From assembly GCF_918797525.1 (NCBI RefSeq), contig NZ_OU963893.1:2232001-2296000 (forward strand): a stretch of DNA of 64,000 bases, given 5' to 3'. Within the stretch, counting starts at the first letter, position 1. The number at the start of each line of letters is the position of its first letter. Positions 37,649 through 45,851 of this stretch are shown here, piece by piece. A program made the position numbers and the translations under genes. The DNA comes from an unidentified bacterial endosymbiont. GTDB taxonomy: Bacteria > Pseudomonadota > Gammaproteobacteria > Enterobacterales > Enterobacteriaceae. The notes under the pieces are model-generated. The model did no database searches and was not told the DNA's origin. It was given only the letters and a program-made list of their open reading frames with translations.

Positions 37649-39577
37649 ATGAACAGAATACTGGCTGGCATCATATTTTCCCTTTTTATCGCGACCGGAT
37701 ATATTTCTTTCCTTGTACATGAAAGGCAACAAGAGTTACAAAAGCTGACTCATTACACCGATTCCTGGTCTGCTGCACAGCTGGTACCAGAATATTACCG
37801 ATTCGAATCATGGCTTGGTCTTTACACTATCGATGATACTATCACGCTCGATACGGTACGCCTGCGTCTCGATATTATGCTGAGCCAGAGTGATTTAGTG
37901 AACGGGGGTGATTTGGGGCATTATATCGACAGTAACAAAGCACATCATGATCTGGCTGGACAACTCGAAAAGACGCTTCACTATCTGGATCTTCACCTTG
38001 AAAAAATGAATCATTCAGAACTCCAGTCATATTTAAAAGTTATGCATACGCTTGATGCGCCGCTGAGCCGCCTTTCATCCGGTGCATTAAACAAGGATGT
38101 GAATTCGATTAATAATGCCAACCTCAAAATCCAGACGCTGTACTATATTTATTCAGCAATGTCGGTACTGCTGATAATACTGAGTGCGATCCTCGGAGTG
38201 CTGATATTTTATCAGAACAGAAATATTCTGAAGGCGCATCTTCAGGTTAAAAGCCTTGCTGAGGAACTCCAGAAGTCTAAAGAAAAATTGCAAATCCAAA
38301 ATGCGAAGCTGGAGTATGACGTCTACCATGACTCTCTTACGGAGATGAGTAACCGCCATTATTTTTGGGGAAATTTAAATAAAACCATCGAGTTAGCCAG
38401 GAAAAATAATGACGCTGTGACGGTAATGTTGTTCGATTTAGATCGCTTCAAAGAGGTAAATGACACCTATGGTCATGATGCGGGTGATATGTTGTTACGC
38501 CAGATCTCCCGGCGCCTGATTTCGATGGGCCTGACGTCAGATACGCTTTATCGATTAGGTGGGGATGAATTTGCATTCCTCTCATGTGGCCTGACAGAGA
38601 GCTGTGCCGTTTCCCGCGCCCAAAAAATATGTGATGCTATCAACCAGCCCTACACGATTTATAACACCATTATAAATATAACCACCTGTGTTGGGATTGT
38701 TATCTCTGAGACCGAACGCCGCTCTGATTATCTGTATAAATTTGCCGATCTGGCCCTTTATGAAGCCAAAAATGAAGGTTCCGGAAAAATAAAAGTCTTC
38801 CGTCAACGCATGTTAGACAAGCTGCAGGAGAGCAGAACGCTTGAGCATGATATGGCGTCGGCCTTAGTGAATAAAGAGTTCGTGGTTTATTATCAGCCGA
38901 TTGTTGACTCGTTCAACCGGGAAATTTACAGCTACGAGGCTCTTATCCGTTGGATGCATCCTGTAAAGGGCCTCCTGTCGCCGGATAGCTTTATTCCCGT
39001 TGCGGAAAAAACAGGCATGATTAATGCGATGGGGAAATTTATGCTTGAAATGGCCTGCAGGGAAGCCGCTGGCTGGGCGGTTCCGACGAAAATTTCAGTC
39101 AACGTTTCACCTGTTCAGCTAAGCAGCAAAGCCTTTGCCGGCATTGTGCTGTCTATTCTGAAAGATACAGGACTGCCGGCAGACCGACTTGAGCTGGAAG
39201 TGACGGAGTCCTCTCTGTTTACCGAGAATCATACGCCGATGAATACCCTTAATAAGCTCAGAGCCCTGGGCGTAAAAATCTCCATCGATGATTTTGGAAC
39301 GGGATACTCTTCGCTTTCGCGGCTGAGCAGGCTTGCCTTTGATAAAATTAAAATAGATAAATCCTTTGTGCATTCGATATCGACACAGGAAGACGCCCTT
39401 AATATTATCAAACTCATTACGGGCATGGCGAAAACACTTAATATGAAGGCCGTGGCAGAAGGTGTTGAAACGCAGGAGCAACTGGAAAGCCTTCAGGCGC
39501 TGGGCTGTGATTTCGCACAAGGTTATCTGTTCGGAAAACCTCAGCCTTATGTCGATGAGAAAATCAGGAACGGGTAA
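37649..39577 (+). CDS. Membrane-bound GGDEF-EAL protein
   Basis: Protein of 642 residues in the cyclic-di-GMP network. A first helix (residues 4-22) and a second (about 170-190) enclose a periplasmic helical sensor domain. A short coiled coil leads to a GGDEF domain with intact RLGGDEFAF and to an EAL domain with YEALIRW, the Asn in ISVNVSP, the metal site DDFGTGYSS and EGVET. Both active sites look complete, so it could make or break c-di-GMP; in such hybrids the EAL side is often dominant, and GGDEF may bind GTP. It is probably cotranscribed with the upstream periplasmic protein. I do not assign an E. coli name. Confidence 0.88.
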   Translation: MNRILAGIIFSLFIATGYISFLVHERQQELQKLTHYTDSWSAAQLVPEYYRFESWLGLYTIDDTITLDTVRLRLDIMLSQSDLVNGGDLGHYIDSNKAHHDLAGQLEKTLHYLDLHLEKMNHSELQSYLKVMHTLDAPLSRLSSGALNKDVNSINNANLKIQTLYYIYSAMSVLLIILSAILGVLIFYQNRNILKAHLQVKSLAEELQKSKEKLQIQNAKLEYDVYHDSLTEMSNRHYFWGNLNKTIELARKNNDAVTVMLFDLDRFKEVNDTYGHDAGDMLLRQISRRLISMGLTSDTLYRLGGDEFAFLSCGLTESCAVSRAQKICDAINQPYTIYNTIINITTCVGIVISETERRSDYLYKFADLALYEAKNEGSGKIKVFRQRMLDKLQESRTLEHDMASALVNKEFVVYYQPIVDSFNREIYSYEALIRWMHPVKGLLSPDSFIPVAEKTGMINAMGKFMLEMACREAAGWAVPTKISVNVSPVQLSSKAFAGIVLSILKDTGLPADRLELEVTESSLFTENHTPMNTLNKLRALGVKISIDDFGTGYSSLSRLSRLAFDKIKIDKSFVHSISTQEDALNIIKLITGMAKTLNMKAVAEGVETQEQLESLQALGCDFAQGYLFGKPQPYVDEKIRNG

Positions 39578-39643
39578 ACTATTCCGTTTACGTTTTGTCA
39601 TTAACTGATGAACAACAGCCCGTGTGAGCGGCAGACTCCTTGA

Positions 39644-39991
39644 CTACTTCTTCTTATTCATCATCGACTTCAAATCGGCAAAGGGGTTAAACGTGGCGAC
39701 ACCCATATCCTTTTGCGCATCTTCACCGGCCACTACGGCGGTGCCGTAAAGATCGGCTTCAGTGTATTTCGAATGTTCATGGTCGTGGCAAAACAGACAC
39801 AACAGCTCCCAGTTACTGCCATCGTCCGGGTTGTTGGTGTGATCGTGGTCGATATGGTGAACCGTCAGTTCACGCAGGTTAGAATAGACAAACTCCCGCG
39901 AGCAGCGACCGCACACCCAGGGGTAAATTTTTAACGCTTTCTCACGGTAGCCACTTTCCAGGCGCGCGTAGTTTTTGGGGATCAGAGCCAT
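39644..39991 (-). CDS. yajD: HNH nuclease family protein YajD
   Basis: Protein of 115 residues, same length and nearly the same sequence as E. coli YajD. Zinc-type Cys pairs (CGRC, CLFC) flank the HNH core LTVHHIDHDHTNNP...NWELLC. It is likely a DNA endonuclease, but substrate and role are unknown. In E. coli yajD lies near tsx, far from the terminus, so the location here is unusual. It is convergent with the GGDEF-EAL gene. Confidence 0.92.
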   Translation of the reverse strand: MALIPKNYARLESGYREKALKIYPWVCGRCSREFVYSNLRELTVHHIDHDHTNNPDDGSNWELLCLFCHDHEHSKYTEADLYGTAVVAGEDAQKDMGVATFNPFADLKSMMNKKK

Positions 39992-40094
39992 TGCTGATAG
40001 TACCTGTCATAAAAAATATGCCGTCAATATATCCCATAGATAAGGGAAGGGGAAATCTTCCCTGCATCAAAGCGTAAATGTCCCTTTCTGCGTA

Positions 40095-40221
40095 TATACC
40101 CGTCATACTTCAGGTTGCATGTGCGTTGGCTGCACACGTTCACTCCAGTTACGTACTTATGTACGCTCCCGGGGATCTACTTCCTTGCCACCTTCCTGCA
40201 ACTCGAATTATTTAGGGTATA
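40095..40221. repeat. ERIC element (intergenic repeat unit), 127 bp
   Basis: The segment begins TATACCCGTCATACTTCAGG and ends with GGGTATA. It contains CGTTCACTCCAGTTACGTAC and ATGTACGCTCCCGGGGATCT, which are variants of the known ERIC core. Length and partial inverted symmetry fit. It is an untranslated mobile repeat typical for Enterobacteriaceae. Confidence 0.93.
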
Positions 40222-40520
40222 TGCCCTTCCTCGGGAACTGTTGCAAAATGCGTGTAGAGGTTGCCTTTAATGTTAGTGAAAAGTGTTATGTTTCAAAGTC
40301 TGAGGTCACCAGACGCATCTCGCTCAGGGATGCCCAAAATAAAATGATCTGGTCTGATCTTGCCGTCGCTTTGGTGGGGCCAGAATATACACGAAATATC
40401 AATGAATCCGTAGATAACCCTATTATGAAATTAGGGGGCGGGGAAATATGATACCGTCAAGTTCAATCGTTATAACTCCTGCACAGATATTATGTGTAAA
40501 TTTACAGTGGATATTTTATG
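40222..40520 (+). other. Region between ERIC element and effector-like gene
   Basis: About 300 bases. A 67-codon frame (40248-40451) exists, but it has no ribosome site and no recognisable similarity. The AT-rich last 70 bases probably carry the promoter of the next gene. Confidence 0.35.
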
Positions 40521-41924
40521 ATGCCTTTACACGTTGGAAACACATCTTTTCCCGCCACAATCAGCGACAATCATGTTAACCGTATCGCCCGTTCAGATAC
40601 CCCTGTTGAAATAAGCATCTGGAAAAAAATTGAGGGTTTTTTTTGCTCAACGCGAAAGCCTGAAGCGCTGAAGTGCATTCAGCAGATTTGTCACCTGCCG
40701 CCCGGAACGAAGCGGGAGGACGTAGCTGACAGTTTTGAACAGCTCTGGACGCTCGCGTATTCCGGATCAAAAGTAAACATTCAGTTCGACAGGCACGGAG
40801 AAAACCACTTCTGTATCCTTGATGCAGAAGGTCAAGAGATGCTTTCCGTCACCTCTGATGAAGCCGGAGAGTATTCCGTGAAAATGCAGGGATACAATGA
40901 AACACGAGAGTCAACACCCCACACTTTGAACTTATCCGACAGAGAAGAAATCGTGTCCCATGGCTGGAAAGGTAATGGTGCGCCGGGGAATTCCTGGCAG
41001 CCGCGCACAACGCTTTCCCCCACCATAAATCCAAACCAGACAGTACAGGGCGGGACCTTTATACAGTTTGCTGATGACCCCACAGAGCCGCTGGCGCTTA
41101 ATCAGTTAACTCTTAATTCCGATGCGAGAGTTAAACGTAACAATGAGGCGAAGCAAAATTGTAATACATCAGACCTCTCTGATAAACTACGTTACTATTC
41201 AGATGAGTTTTTCAGGCTCAGGAGTGAAGATAAAACGTCTATTTTTAATAATCTGGAGAATATCGTTACTAAAGCTAAAACCAATAACACTATTTCTTCA
41301 GACGAAGTTCTTAAGGCAAAAACTTTGGTTAGACATTTAATAACAAAGGAGAGTGAAGCGTTAAATCAGCTCAATCAGTACAATAAAATTGTTGAAGATA
41401 GCAAGGGGGTCATTGAAAATTTCTGGTGGGAAAACAAGGAATATAATTATAAAGAGACCAACAAGAGATTAAATGAGGATATAACAACAAAAAAATCCCA
41501 GGTTGACAACATGGAAAAGATATGTGATGTTTTTCAGGATGCTAATCTGACAAATAATGAAAAAGTCATTTTACTGCGGGCTGAGCTTCGCTTTATGAAT
41601 GCACTTACTCTTACGTTGTATTCGGATTATGTATCTGCGGCAAGATTCAATGTTATGAGCCTGGGAAAATTAATTGGATACGATACTGAGGACTTAACAA
41701 CAGTGCCCAATGATGCAAAGCGAGCTTTCAGTCAGGAACATTTTTTCCCGGAAATTAAGAAGATTGTTATTGGCAGTTTAAACAATCAAAATACCAGCGC
41801 ATCTTTCAGGAACAGATTAAAAGAAGACATTGTAAATATTGCCCGGGAAATAAAAAAGGAATACTCAATGCTGGATAATTCACAAAATGATAAGCTCGAT
41901 TCTTTAGTAAACGCATTGAAGTAG
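40521..41924 (+). CDS. Putative type III effector with SPI-2-type N-terminal domain
   Basis: Protein of 467 residues. Residues 1 to about 135 closely match the N-terminal translocation domain that Salmonella SPI-2 effectors such as SspH2, SlrP and SseI share: MPLHVGNTSFPATISDNHVN against MPFHIGSGCLPATISNRR in SspH2, then W34-KKIEGFF in place of the WEKMKEFF motif, followed by FCSTRKPEALKCIQQICHLP and HGENHFCILDAEGQE. The rest, from about residue 200, is AT-rich and predicted helical with coiled-coil character (EIKKEYSMLDNSQNDKL); I do not recognise it. Start ATG 40521 is used since it gives the SspH2-like MP; an ATG one codon earlier exists. No secretion apparatus or chaperone gene lies in the window. 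Similarity is recalled, not computed. Confidence 0.75.
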   Translation: MPLHVGNTSFPATISDNHVNRIARSDTPVEISIWKKIEGFFCSTRKPEALKCIQQICHLPPGTKREDVADSFEQLWTLAYSGSKVNIQFDRHGENHFCILDAEGQEMLSVTSDEAGEYSVKMQGYNETRESTPHTLNLSDREEIVSHGWKGNGAPGNSWQPRTTLSPTINPNQTVQGGTFIQFADDPTEPLALNQLTLNSDARVKRNNEAKQNCNTSDLSDKLRYYSDEFFRLRSEDKTSIFNNLENIVTKAKTNNTISSDEVLKAKTLVRHLITKESEALNQLNQYNKIVEDSKGVIENFWWENKEYNYKETNKRLNEDITTKKSQVDNMEKICDVFQDANLTNNEKVILLRAELRFMNALTLTLYSDYVSAARFNVMSLGKLIGYDTEDLTTVPNDAKRAFSQEHFFPEIKKIVIGSLNNQNTSASFRNRLKEDIVNIAREIKKEYSMLDNSQNDKLDSLVNALK

Positions 41925-42066
41925 GGGATTTACACCGTCTGGCCTCTTCACTGGCTCAACATATCGGACGTTCAATTAAAAAGGAGGACGGGCAAGCCCG
42001 GCTGGATAGTGATATGGAATGGCTGGTTCAGGCTCCAGGAAAGGGTTGAAGACTACAGACTGGCGA

Positions 42067-42099
42067 TGTCTCTTGATCAGGAGATCTGATCAAGAGACA
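42067..42099. repeat. Inverted repeat matching the IS50 inside end
   Basis: TGTCTCTTGATCA and TGATCAAGAGACA form a 13-base perfect inverted repeat with a seven-base spacer. Read on the minus strand from 42100, CTGTCTCTTGATCAGATCT equals the 19-base inside end of IS50/Tn5 as I remember it. It could be a trace of an IS4-family element or a hairpin used as terminator. Confidence 0.6.
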
Positions 42100-42122
42100 G
42101 TCGCAATGGCAGGGGGGATGAA

Positions 42123-43157
42123 CTACTTATAGTTCATATCACTCAGCAACACCGCGATACTTTGCCCCCCGGCCGTCTGTTCAAGTCCAATCTTCACGAT
42201 AATGGTCAGCGGTACGGAGAGCAGCATCCCGACGGGGCCGAGTAGCCAGCCCCAGAAGATCAGCGATAAAAATACTACCAGTGTCGAAAGCCCCAGCCCG
42301 CGTCCCATCATGCGTGGTTCAAGAATGTTGCCGAATAGCAGGTTAATCACCAGATAACCGGCCAGCAGAACAAGCGCATCGTAAAAACCGGTGAAAACCA
42401 ATACCTGCAGAATGGGGGGAATGGCGGCCAGCACGGAGCCGATGTTGGGAATGTAGTTGAGCGCAAAGGCGAGTAAGCCCCAGACGAAGGCAAAGCGGAC
42501 GTCCAGCGCAACCAGCATGCCCCAGACAACGAACCCCGTAACCAGACTGATAGCCGTTTTCAATACCAGGTAGCGGGAAACGCTATCCAGCGCGCGCTGG
42601 ATAGCGCCCATACCTTCAACCGGACGAACCATGATTTGCTGTAGCTTCGCCGGTAGCTGCGGTACTTCAAGCAGCATAAACACTACCGTCAAAAAGAGGA
42701 GGAATATCGACGTCATAGCATTCGAGAGCTGGGCCAACAGGCTGGTGACAAGAGTCATGGCCGCGTTCGGGTCGATATATTTCAGCACCTCGTCAACCGA
42801 GATTTCTATTCCTGCACGCTGAAGCCAGGGTTCAAGCTGGAGCAGCGGGATCGCCAGCGACGAACGGTATTTGGGCAGGGTTCTTGCCAGCTCATTCAGG
42901 GAAGCTCCCAGATAGGCTACCAATAACACCATCGCGACGATGATAATGCTGATAAGCAAGGTAATCGCCAGCACTCGCGGTATGCGCAGCCGCACCATGC
43001 GCTGAACCAGGGGATTAAGGATCACTGCAACAAAAAGCGCCAGAATAAAGGGCACGATGATGTCGGCAGCAAAGCGAACCCCCGTGAGTATGATCACCAG
43101 CATGCCGAGCATGATGACAATTTTTAATCCGTTGAGGGTGATGATGGGTTTAGACAT
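42123..43157 (-). CDS. tqsA: AI-2E family transporter TqsA
   Basis: Membrane protein of 344 residues, same length as E. coli TqsA (YdgG), which exports or controls autoinducer-2 and so affects biofilm formation. The family region [20 protein letters not shown] and the C-terminal [19 protein letters not shown] are clear. Seven or eight hydrophobic helices. It is divergent from mdtJI across a 421-base gap, as in E. coli. Confidence 0.95.
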   Translation of the reverse strand: MSKPIITLNGLKIVIMLGMLVIILTGVRFAADIIVPFILALFVAVILNPLVQRMVRLRIPRVLAITLLISIIIVAMVLLVAYLGASLNELARTLPKYRSSLAIPLLQLEPWLQRAGIEISVDEVLKYIDPNAAMTLVTSLLAQLSNAMTSIFLLFLTVVFMLLEVPQLPAKLQQIMVRPVEGMGAIQRALDSVSRYLVLKTAISLVTGFVVWGMLVALDVRFAFVWGLLAFALNYIPNIGSVLAAIPPILQVLVFTGFYDALVLLAGYLVINLLFGNILEPRMMGRGLGLSTLVVFLSLIFWGWLLGPVGMLLSVPLTIIVKIGLEQTAGGQSIAVLLSDMNYK

Positions 43158-43578
43158 GGTGGTTCCTGAATAATATTTTTATTTATAATAGATGTGAAAG
43201 CCGTTCCAATAAACTAACTGAAATCAAACAGGATGGGTAAAGAAATGAAAAGACTTTGAGTAAATTCTTACCTTATGGTACAAATCAGATGTGTTCAACT
43301 ACTGAGGACAATTTTCATCCGCACAGACGAGAAGCAACAACGCGGATAATTGTAATTTTATGGACAATGTGTTCAGGACCAACATTTCACATAACACTGC
43401 TGTATTTTCTACCTCCCTCCGCCTGCTGTCTGGTGAGCAACACTGGCACAACGGGTTATAGTCACGTCTTCTGCCTGAGCTGGCGCTATGCGCTTAGCTG
43501 ACTGATCGCTATGTCTATTTTTGGGTTTGCTGTTCGCAGCGAGCCGCAATGGACTTTATTCTCAAGCAGGAGAAGAAC
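43158..43578. other. Divergent promoter region of tqsA and mdtJI
   Basis: About 420 bases with no supported gene. Both promoters must lie here. The last bases hold AGGAG, the ribosome site of mdtJ. Confidence 0.45.
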
Positions 43579-43941
43579 ATGTTTTACTGGATTTTATTAG
43601 CCCTGGCTATCCTCGCAGAAATTACGGGTACGCTGTCTATGAAATGGGCAAGCGTCAGTAATGACAACACTGGCTTTATTTTTATGCTGGTGATGATTTC
43701 ACTTTCCTATATTTTTCTCTCCTTCGCCGTCAAGAAAATCGCGCTGGGTGTGGCTTACGCGCTATGGGAAGGAATCGGTATTTTATTAATTACACTGTTC
43801 AGCGTCATGTTATTTGACGAAACGTTATCAATCATGAAAATTGCGGGATTAACGACGCTGGTGGCAGGCATCGTGCTGATTAAATCAGGTACCCGTAAGC
43901 CGATGAAACAGCCTGAGGAGCGGAGCCATGCAACAGTTTGA
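43579..43941 (+). CDS. mdtJ: Spermidine export protein MdtJ (SMR family)
   Basis: MdtJ and MdtI form a small multidrug resistance heterodimer that exports spermidine. The 120-residue subunit has four helices. The membrane Glu needed for coupling is in [15 protein letters not shown], and the family motif [13 protein letters not shown] follows. ATG 43579 has AGGAG six bases upstream; an ATG at 43549 would add residues not found in E. coli. It overlaps mdtI by 14 bases. Confidence 0.95.
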   Translation: MFYWILLALAILAEITGTLSMKWASVSNDNTGFIFMLVMISLSYIFLSFAVKKIALGVAYALWEGIGILLITLFSVMLFDETLSIMKIAGLTTLVAGIVLIKSGTRKPMKQPEERSHATV

Positions 43942-44257
43942 ATGGATCCACGCCGCCTGGCTGGCGTTCGCCATTGTTCTGGAAATTGTGGCCAACATCT
44001 TTTTGAAATTCTCTGACGGTTTTCGGCGTAAATTCTACGGCCTGATGTCGATTGTCGCCGTGCTGGGAGCATTCAGCGCCCTGTCCCAGGCGGTAAAGGG
44101 AATCGATCTTTCGGTGGCGTACGCGCTGTGGGGCGGATTGGGTATTGCCGCTACCCTGGCGGCAGGGTGGGTACTTTTCGGTCAACGGTTAAATCATAAA
44201 GGCTGGATAGGCCTGATGCTGCTGATTGCAGGCATGATTATGATAAAGCTCGCCTGA
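43928..44257 (+). CDS. mdtI: Spermidine export protein MdtI (SMR family)
   Basis: Second subunit of the MdtJI exporter, 109 residues as in E. coli. Four helices; the coupling Glu is in [19 protein letters not shown], and the motif [14 protein letters not shown] is conserved. The start lies inside the end of mdtJ, which points to coupled translation. Confidence 0.95.
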   Translation: MQQFEWIHAAWLAFAIVLEIVANIFLKFSDGFRRKFYGLMSIVAVLGAFSALSQAVKGIDLSVAYALWGGLGIAATLAAGWVLFGQRLNHKGWIGLMLLIAGMIMIKLA

Positions 44258-44302
44258 TGCTGATGCCGCCATCGTTCTTTGTCAGGAGAGGCGTGCTGAT
44301 TA

Positions 44303-45121
44303 TTACTGTGCCAGCGCTTCCAGCCTGTCGCGAAACCCGGTAACGGATAAGGCCCGGTTATCGGCGCGCCATCTGTCTTTGGCGGCCGGCGCGGAACTCT
44401 GCACGCCGATAACCTGCCAGCCGTTGGCGGTTTTCAACATCAGCGGCGAGCCGCTATCCCCGGGCAAGGTATCGCACTGGTGGGAGAGCACGCTGTTTTG
44501 CGCCCAGCCGGTTACCACACAATCGTTATGCGTGTATAGCGAATCCAGATGATCGACAGGATAGCCAGCCTGCGTGACTTTACGATCCGCGGCTTTCAAC
44601 GCGGCGGTCAGGGCGGCTTTATCGCCACCAAACAATGGCAGCGGCGTAATGCCAGACGGCGGATAACGTAAGATAATCAGACCAAAATCCCAGGAGGCTG
44701 CGCCAGGCGGCACGATCCAGCCATCGCCATCCGGCTTCAGACGTTTGCCAAGGGAAGGGGAGACCCGGCCTTCAATACCGTGAATTTCATAGCGCCACAG
44801 CCCTTTTTGCGACACAAAGCGTAAGGCAACCGCTTTATCCGGCTTGCCGTCTGGCGGGGTCAACAGACAATGTCCTGCCGTTAACGCAAGTTGAGGGGTG
44901 ATCAACGTGGCGGTGCACAAGTTGCCGCTGGCGGTTTCAAGTTGCCCGATGGCATCCCAGGGGGCCTGCGTTGGGTCGGAGACGCGCGTGCGATCATCAT
45001 GACCAAAAAACAGCGTCTTTACCTCTTTGGCGTTAATGGTGTCATCATCGCCATCATCCGCATGTGCGGTTCCAGAAATAAGCGCTAACGTTCCCAGTAA
45101 CAACGCAACAGATTTATGCAT
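44303..45121 (-). CDS. ydgD: Trypsin-like serine protease YdgD
   Basis: Secreted protein of 272 residues with a signal peptide ending GTAHA. The S1 catalytic triad is visible: His in LTAGHC, Asp in SWDFGLI and Ser in PGDSGSPL. It resembles E. coli YdgD, a periplasmic protease of unknown substrate; location next to mdtJI and asr is conserved. A mature acidic stretch (DDGDDD) follows the signal. Confidence 0.93.
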   Translation of the reverse strand: MHKSVALLLGTLALISGTAHADDGDDDTINAKEVKTLFFGHDDRTRVSDPTQAPWDAIGQLETASGNLCTATLITPQLALTAGHCLLTPPDGKPDKAVALRFVSQKGLWRYEIHGIEGRVSPSLGKRLKPDGDGWIVPPGAASWDFGLIILRYPPSGITPLPLFGGDKAALTAALKAADRKVTQAGYPVDHLDSLYTHNDCVVTGWAQNSVLSHQCDTLPGDSGSPLMLKTANGWQVIGVQSSAPAAKDRWRADNRALSVTGFRDRLEALAQ

Positions 45122-45222
45122 ATCACACTCTGGTGGGGTAATTATGATTATTAAAAGTGAACCCTATGAAAATACTATAGACGGGACAGCGCGAAAGTGG
45201 GAGTAAAATCAGCGTGCTACAG

Positions 45223-45306
45223 TCAGGAAAGATAAAAATGGCTTGCGATGAGCGCGCATATAATAAGTAAGATGAGAAGGAACTCAAACCGATAGCGTTG
45301 CAGCAT
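45223..45306 (-). CDS. ydgU: Small membrane protein YdgU
   Basis: A 27-residue frame starting MLQRYRFEFLLILL and ending HFYLS, with GGAGG just before the ATG (45314-45310). It is nearly the same as the E. coli small protein YdgU and lies at the same place between asr and ydgD. It has one membrane-spanning helix after a basic start. It may be co-expressed with asr through read-through of the hairpin. Function is unknown. Confidence 0.88.
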   Translation of the reverse strand: MLQRYRFEFLLILLIICALIASHFYLS

Positions 45307-45319
45307 ACGCCCTCCGGAT

Positions 45320-45360
45320 AAAAAAACCGGCGCCGAACCGAATGATTCCGCGCCGGTTTA
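45320..45360 (-). terminator. Terminator between asr and ydgU
   Basis: On the minus strand AACCGGCGCGG pairs with the later CGGCGCCGGTT (one bulge) and is followed by TTTTTT. It lies 38 bases after asr. Confidence 0.8.
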
Positions 45361-45397
45361 ACAACGTGCCCCAAAGGGCACGGTTAAATGTGTACGC

Positions 45398-45703
45398 TTA
45401 CGCCGCTGGCTGTGCAGCTGGTTTAGCGTCGGGTTTTACCGCTTTTTTGTGATGCTTTTTTGCAGCCTGCGCTTTCTGCTCTGCAGCAGGTTTGGCGGCT
45501 TTTTTATGGTGCTTTTTAGCGGCCTGCGCTTTCTGCTCTGTAGCGGGTTTAGCCGCTTTGTGGTGTTTCTTATGATGAACGGTTTTTGCAGGCGCAGCGG
45601 TAGCGGTTGCCGCAGGTGCCGGCGTTGCCGTTGTTTCAGCAGCAAACGCAGCAGAAGAGAGACCCATAGTAGCGGCAACAACCAGAGCTAATACTTTTTT
45701 CAT
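45398..45703 (-). CDS. asr: Acid shock protein Asr
   Basis: Periplasmic protein of 101 residues needed for acid tolerance and strongly induced by low pH. Residues 1-23 are a signal peptide ([21 protein letters not shown]). The mature part is intrinsically disordered, very basic, and made of Lys/His/Ala repeats ([14 protein letters not shown] twice), which may buffer or protect as a chaperone. ATG 45703 is preferred over 45709. An RstA-type box lies about 105 bases upstream, as expected for its known control by RstA (and PhoB) in E. coli. Confidence 0.95.
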   Translation of the reverse strand: MKKVLALVVAATMGLSSAAFAAETTATPAPAATATAAPAKTVHHKKHHKAAKPATEQKAQAAKKHHKKAAKPAAEQKAQAAKKHHKKAVKPDAKPAAQPAA

Positions 45704-45807
45704 TCTCATACCCTCGAATTTGGTTTTTCATTTAACCCCACTTCGGGGCCGTTGAAATAACTATATCCCTGTAAATTCGAGGTTTCCGTGAGTGATTGGT
45801 ATCGGCG

Positions 45808-45821
45808 TGTAACGGTATGTA
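45808..45821 (-). promoter_or_regulatory. RstA box upstream of asr
   Basis: On the minus strand TACATACCGTTACA matches the RstA consensus TACATNTNGTTACA at 11 of 12 fixed positions. The position in front of asr is as in E. coli. Confidence 0.8.
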
Positions 45822-45851
45822 CAACACCGGGGAGCGCCCCGGCGTTGGGGG

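Noticed and set aside
39191..39203. Second matS-like site GTGACGGAGTCCT in the GGDEF-EAL gene
   Set aside because: It departs from GTGACRNYGTCAC at several fixed positions.
40119..40451. 110-codon frame that starts inside the ERIC element
   Set aside because: Its first third is translated ERIC repeat, which is non-coding; the rest (from 40248) has no ribosome site or recognisable similarity.
43256..43501. 81-codon frame between tqsA and mdtJ
   Set aside because: No ribosome site, no recognisable domain, and it fills the divergent promoter region.
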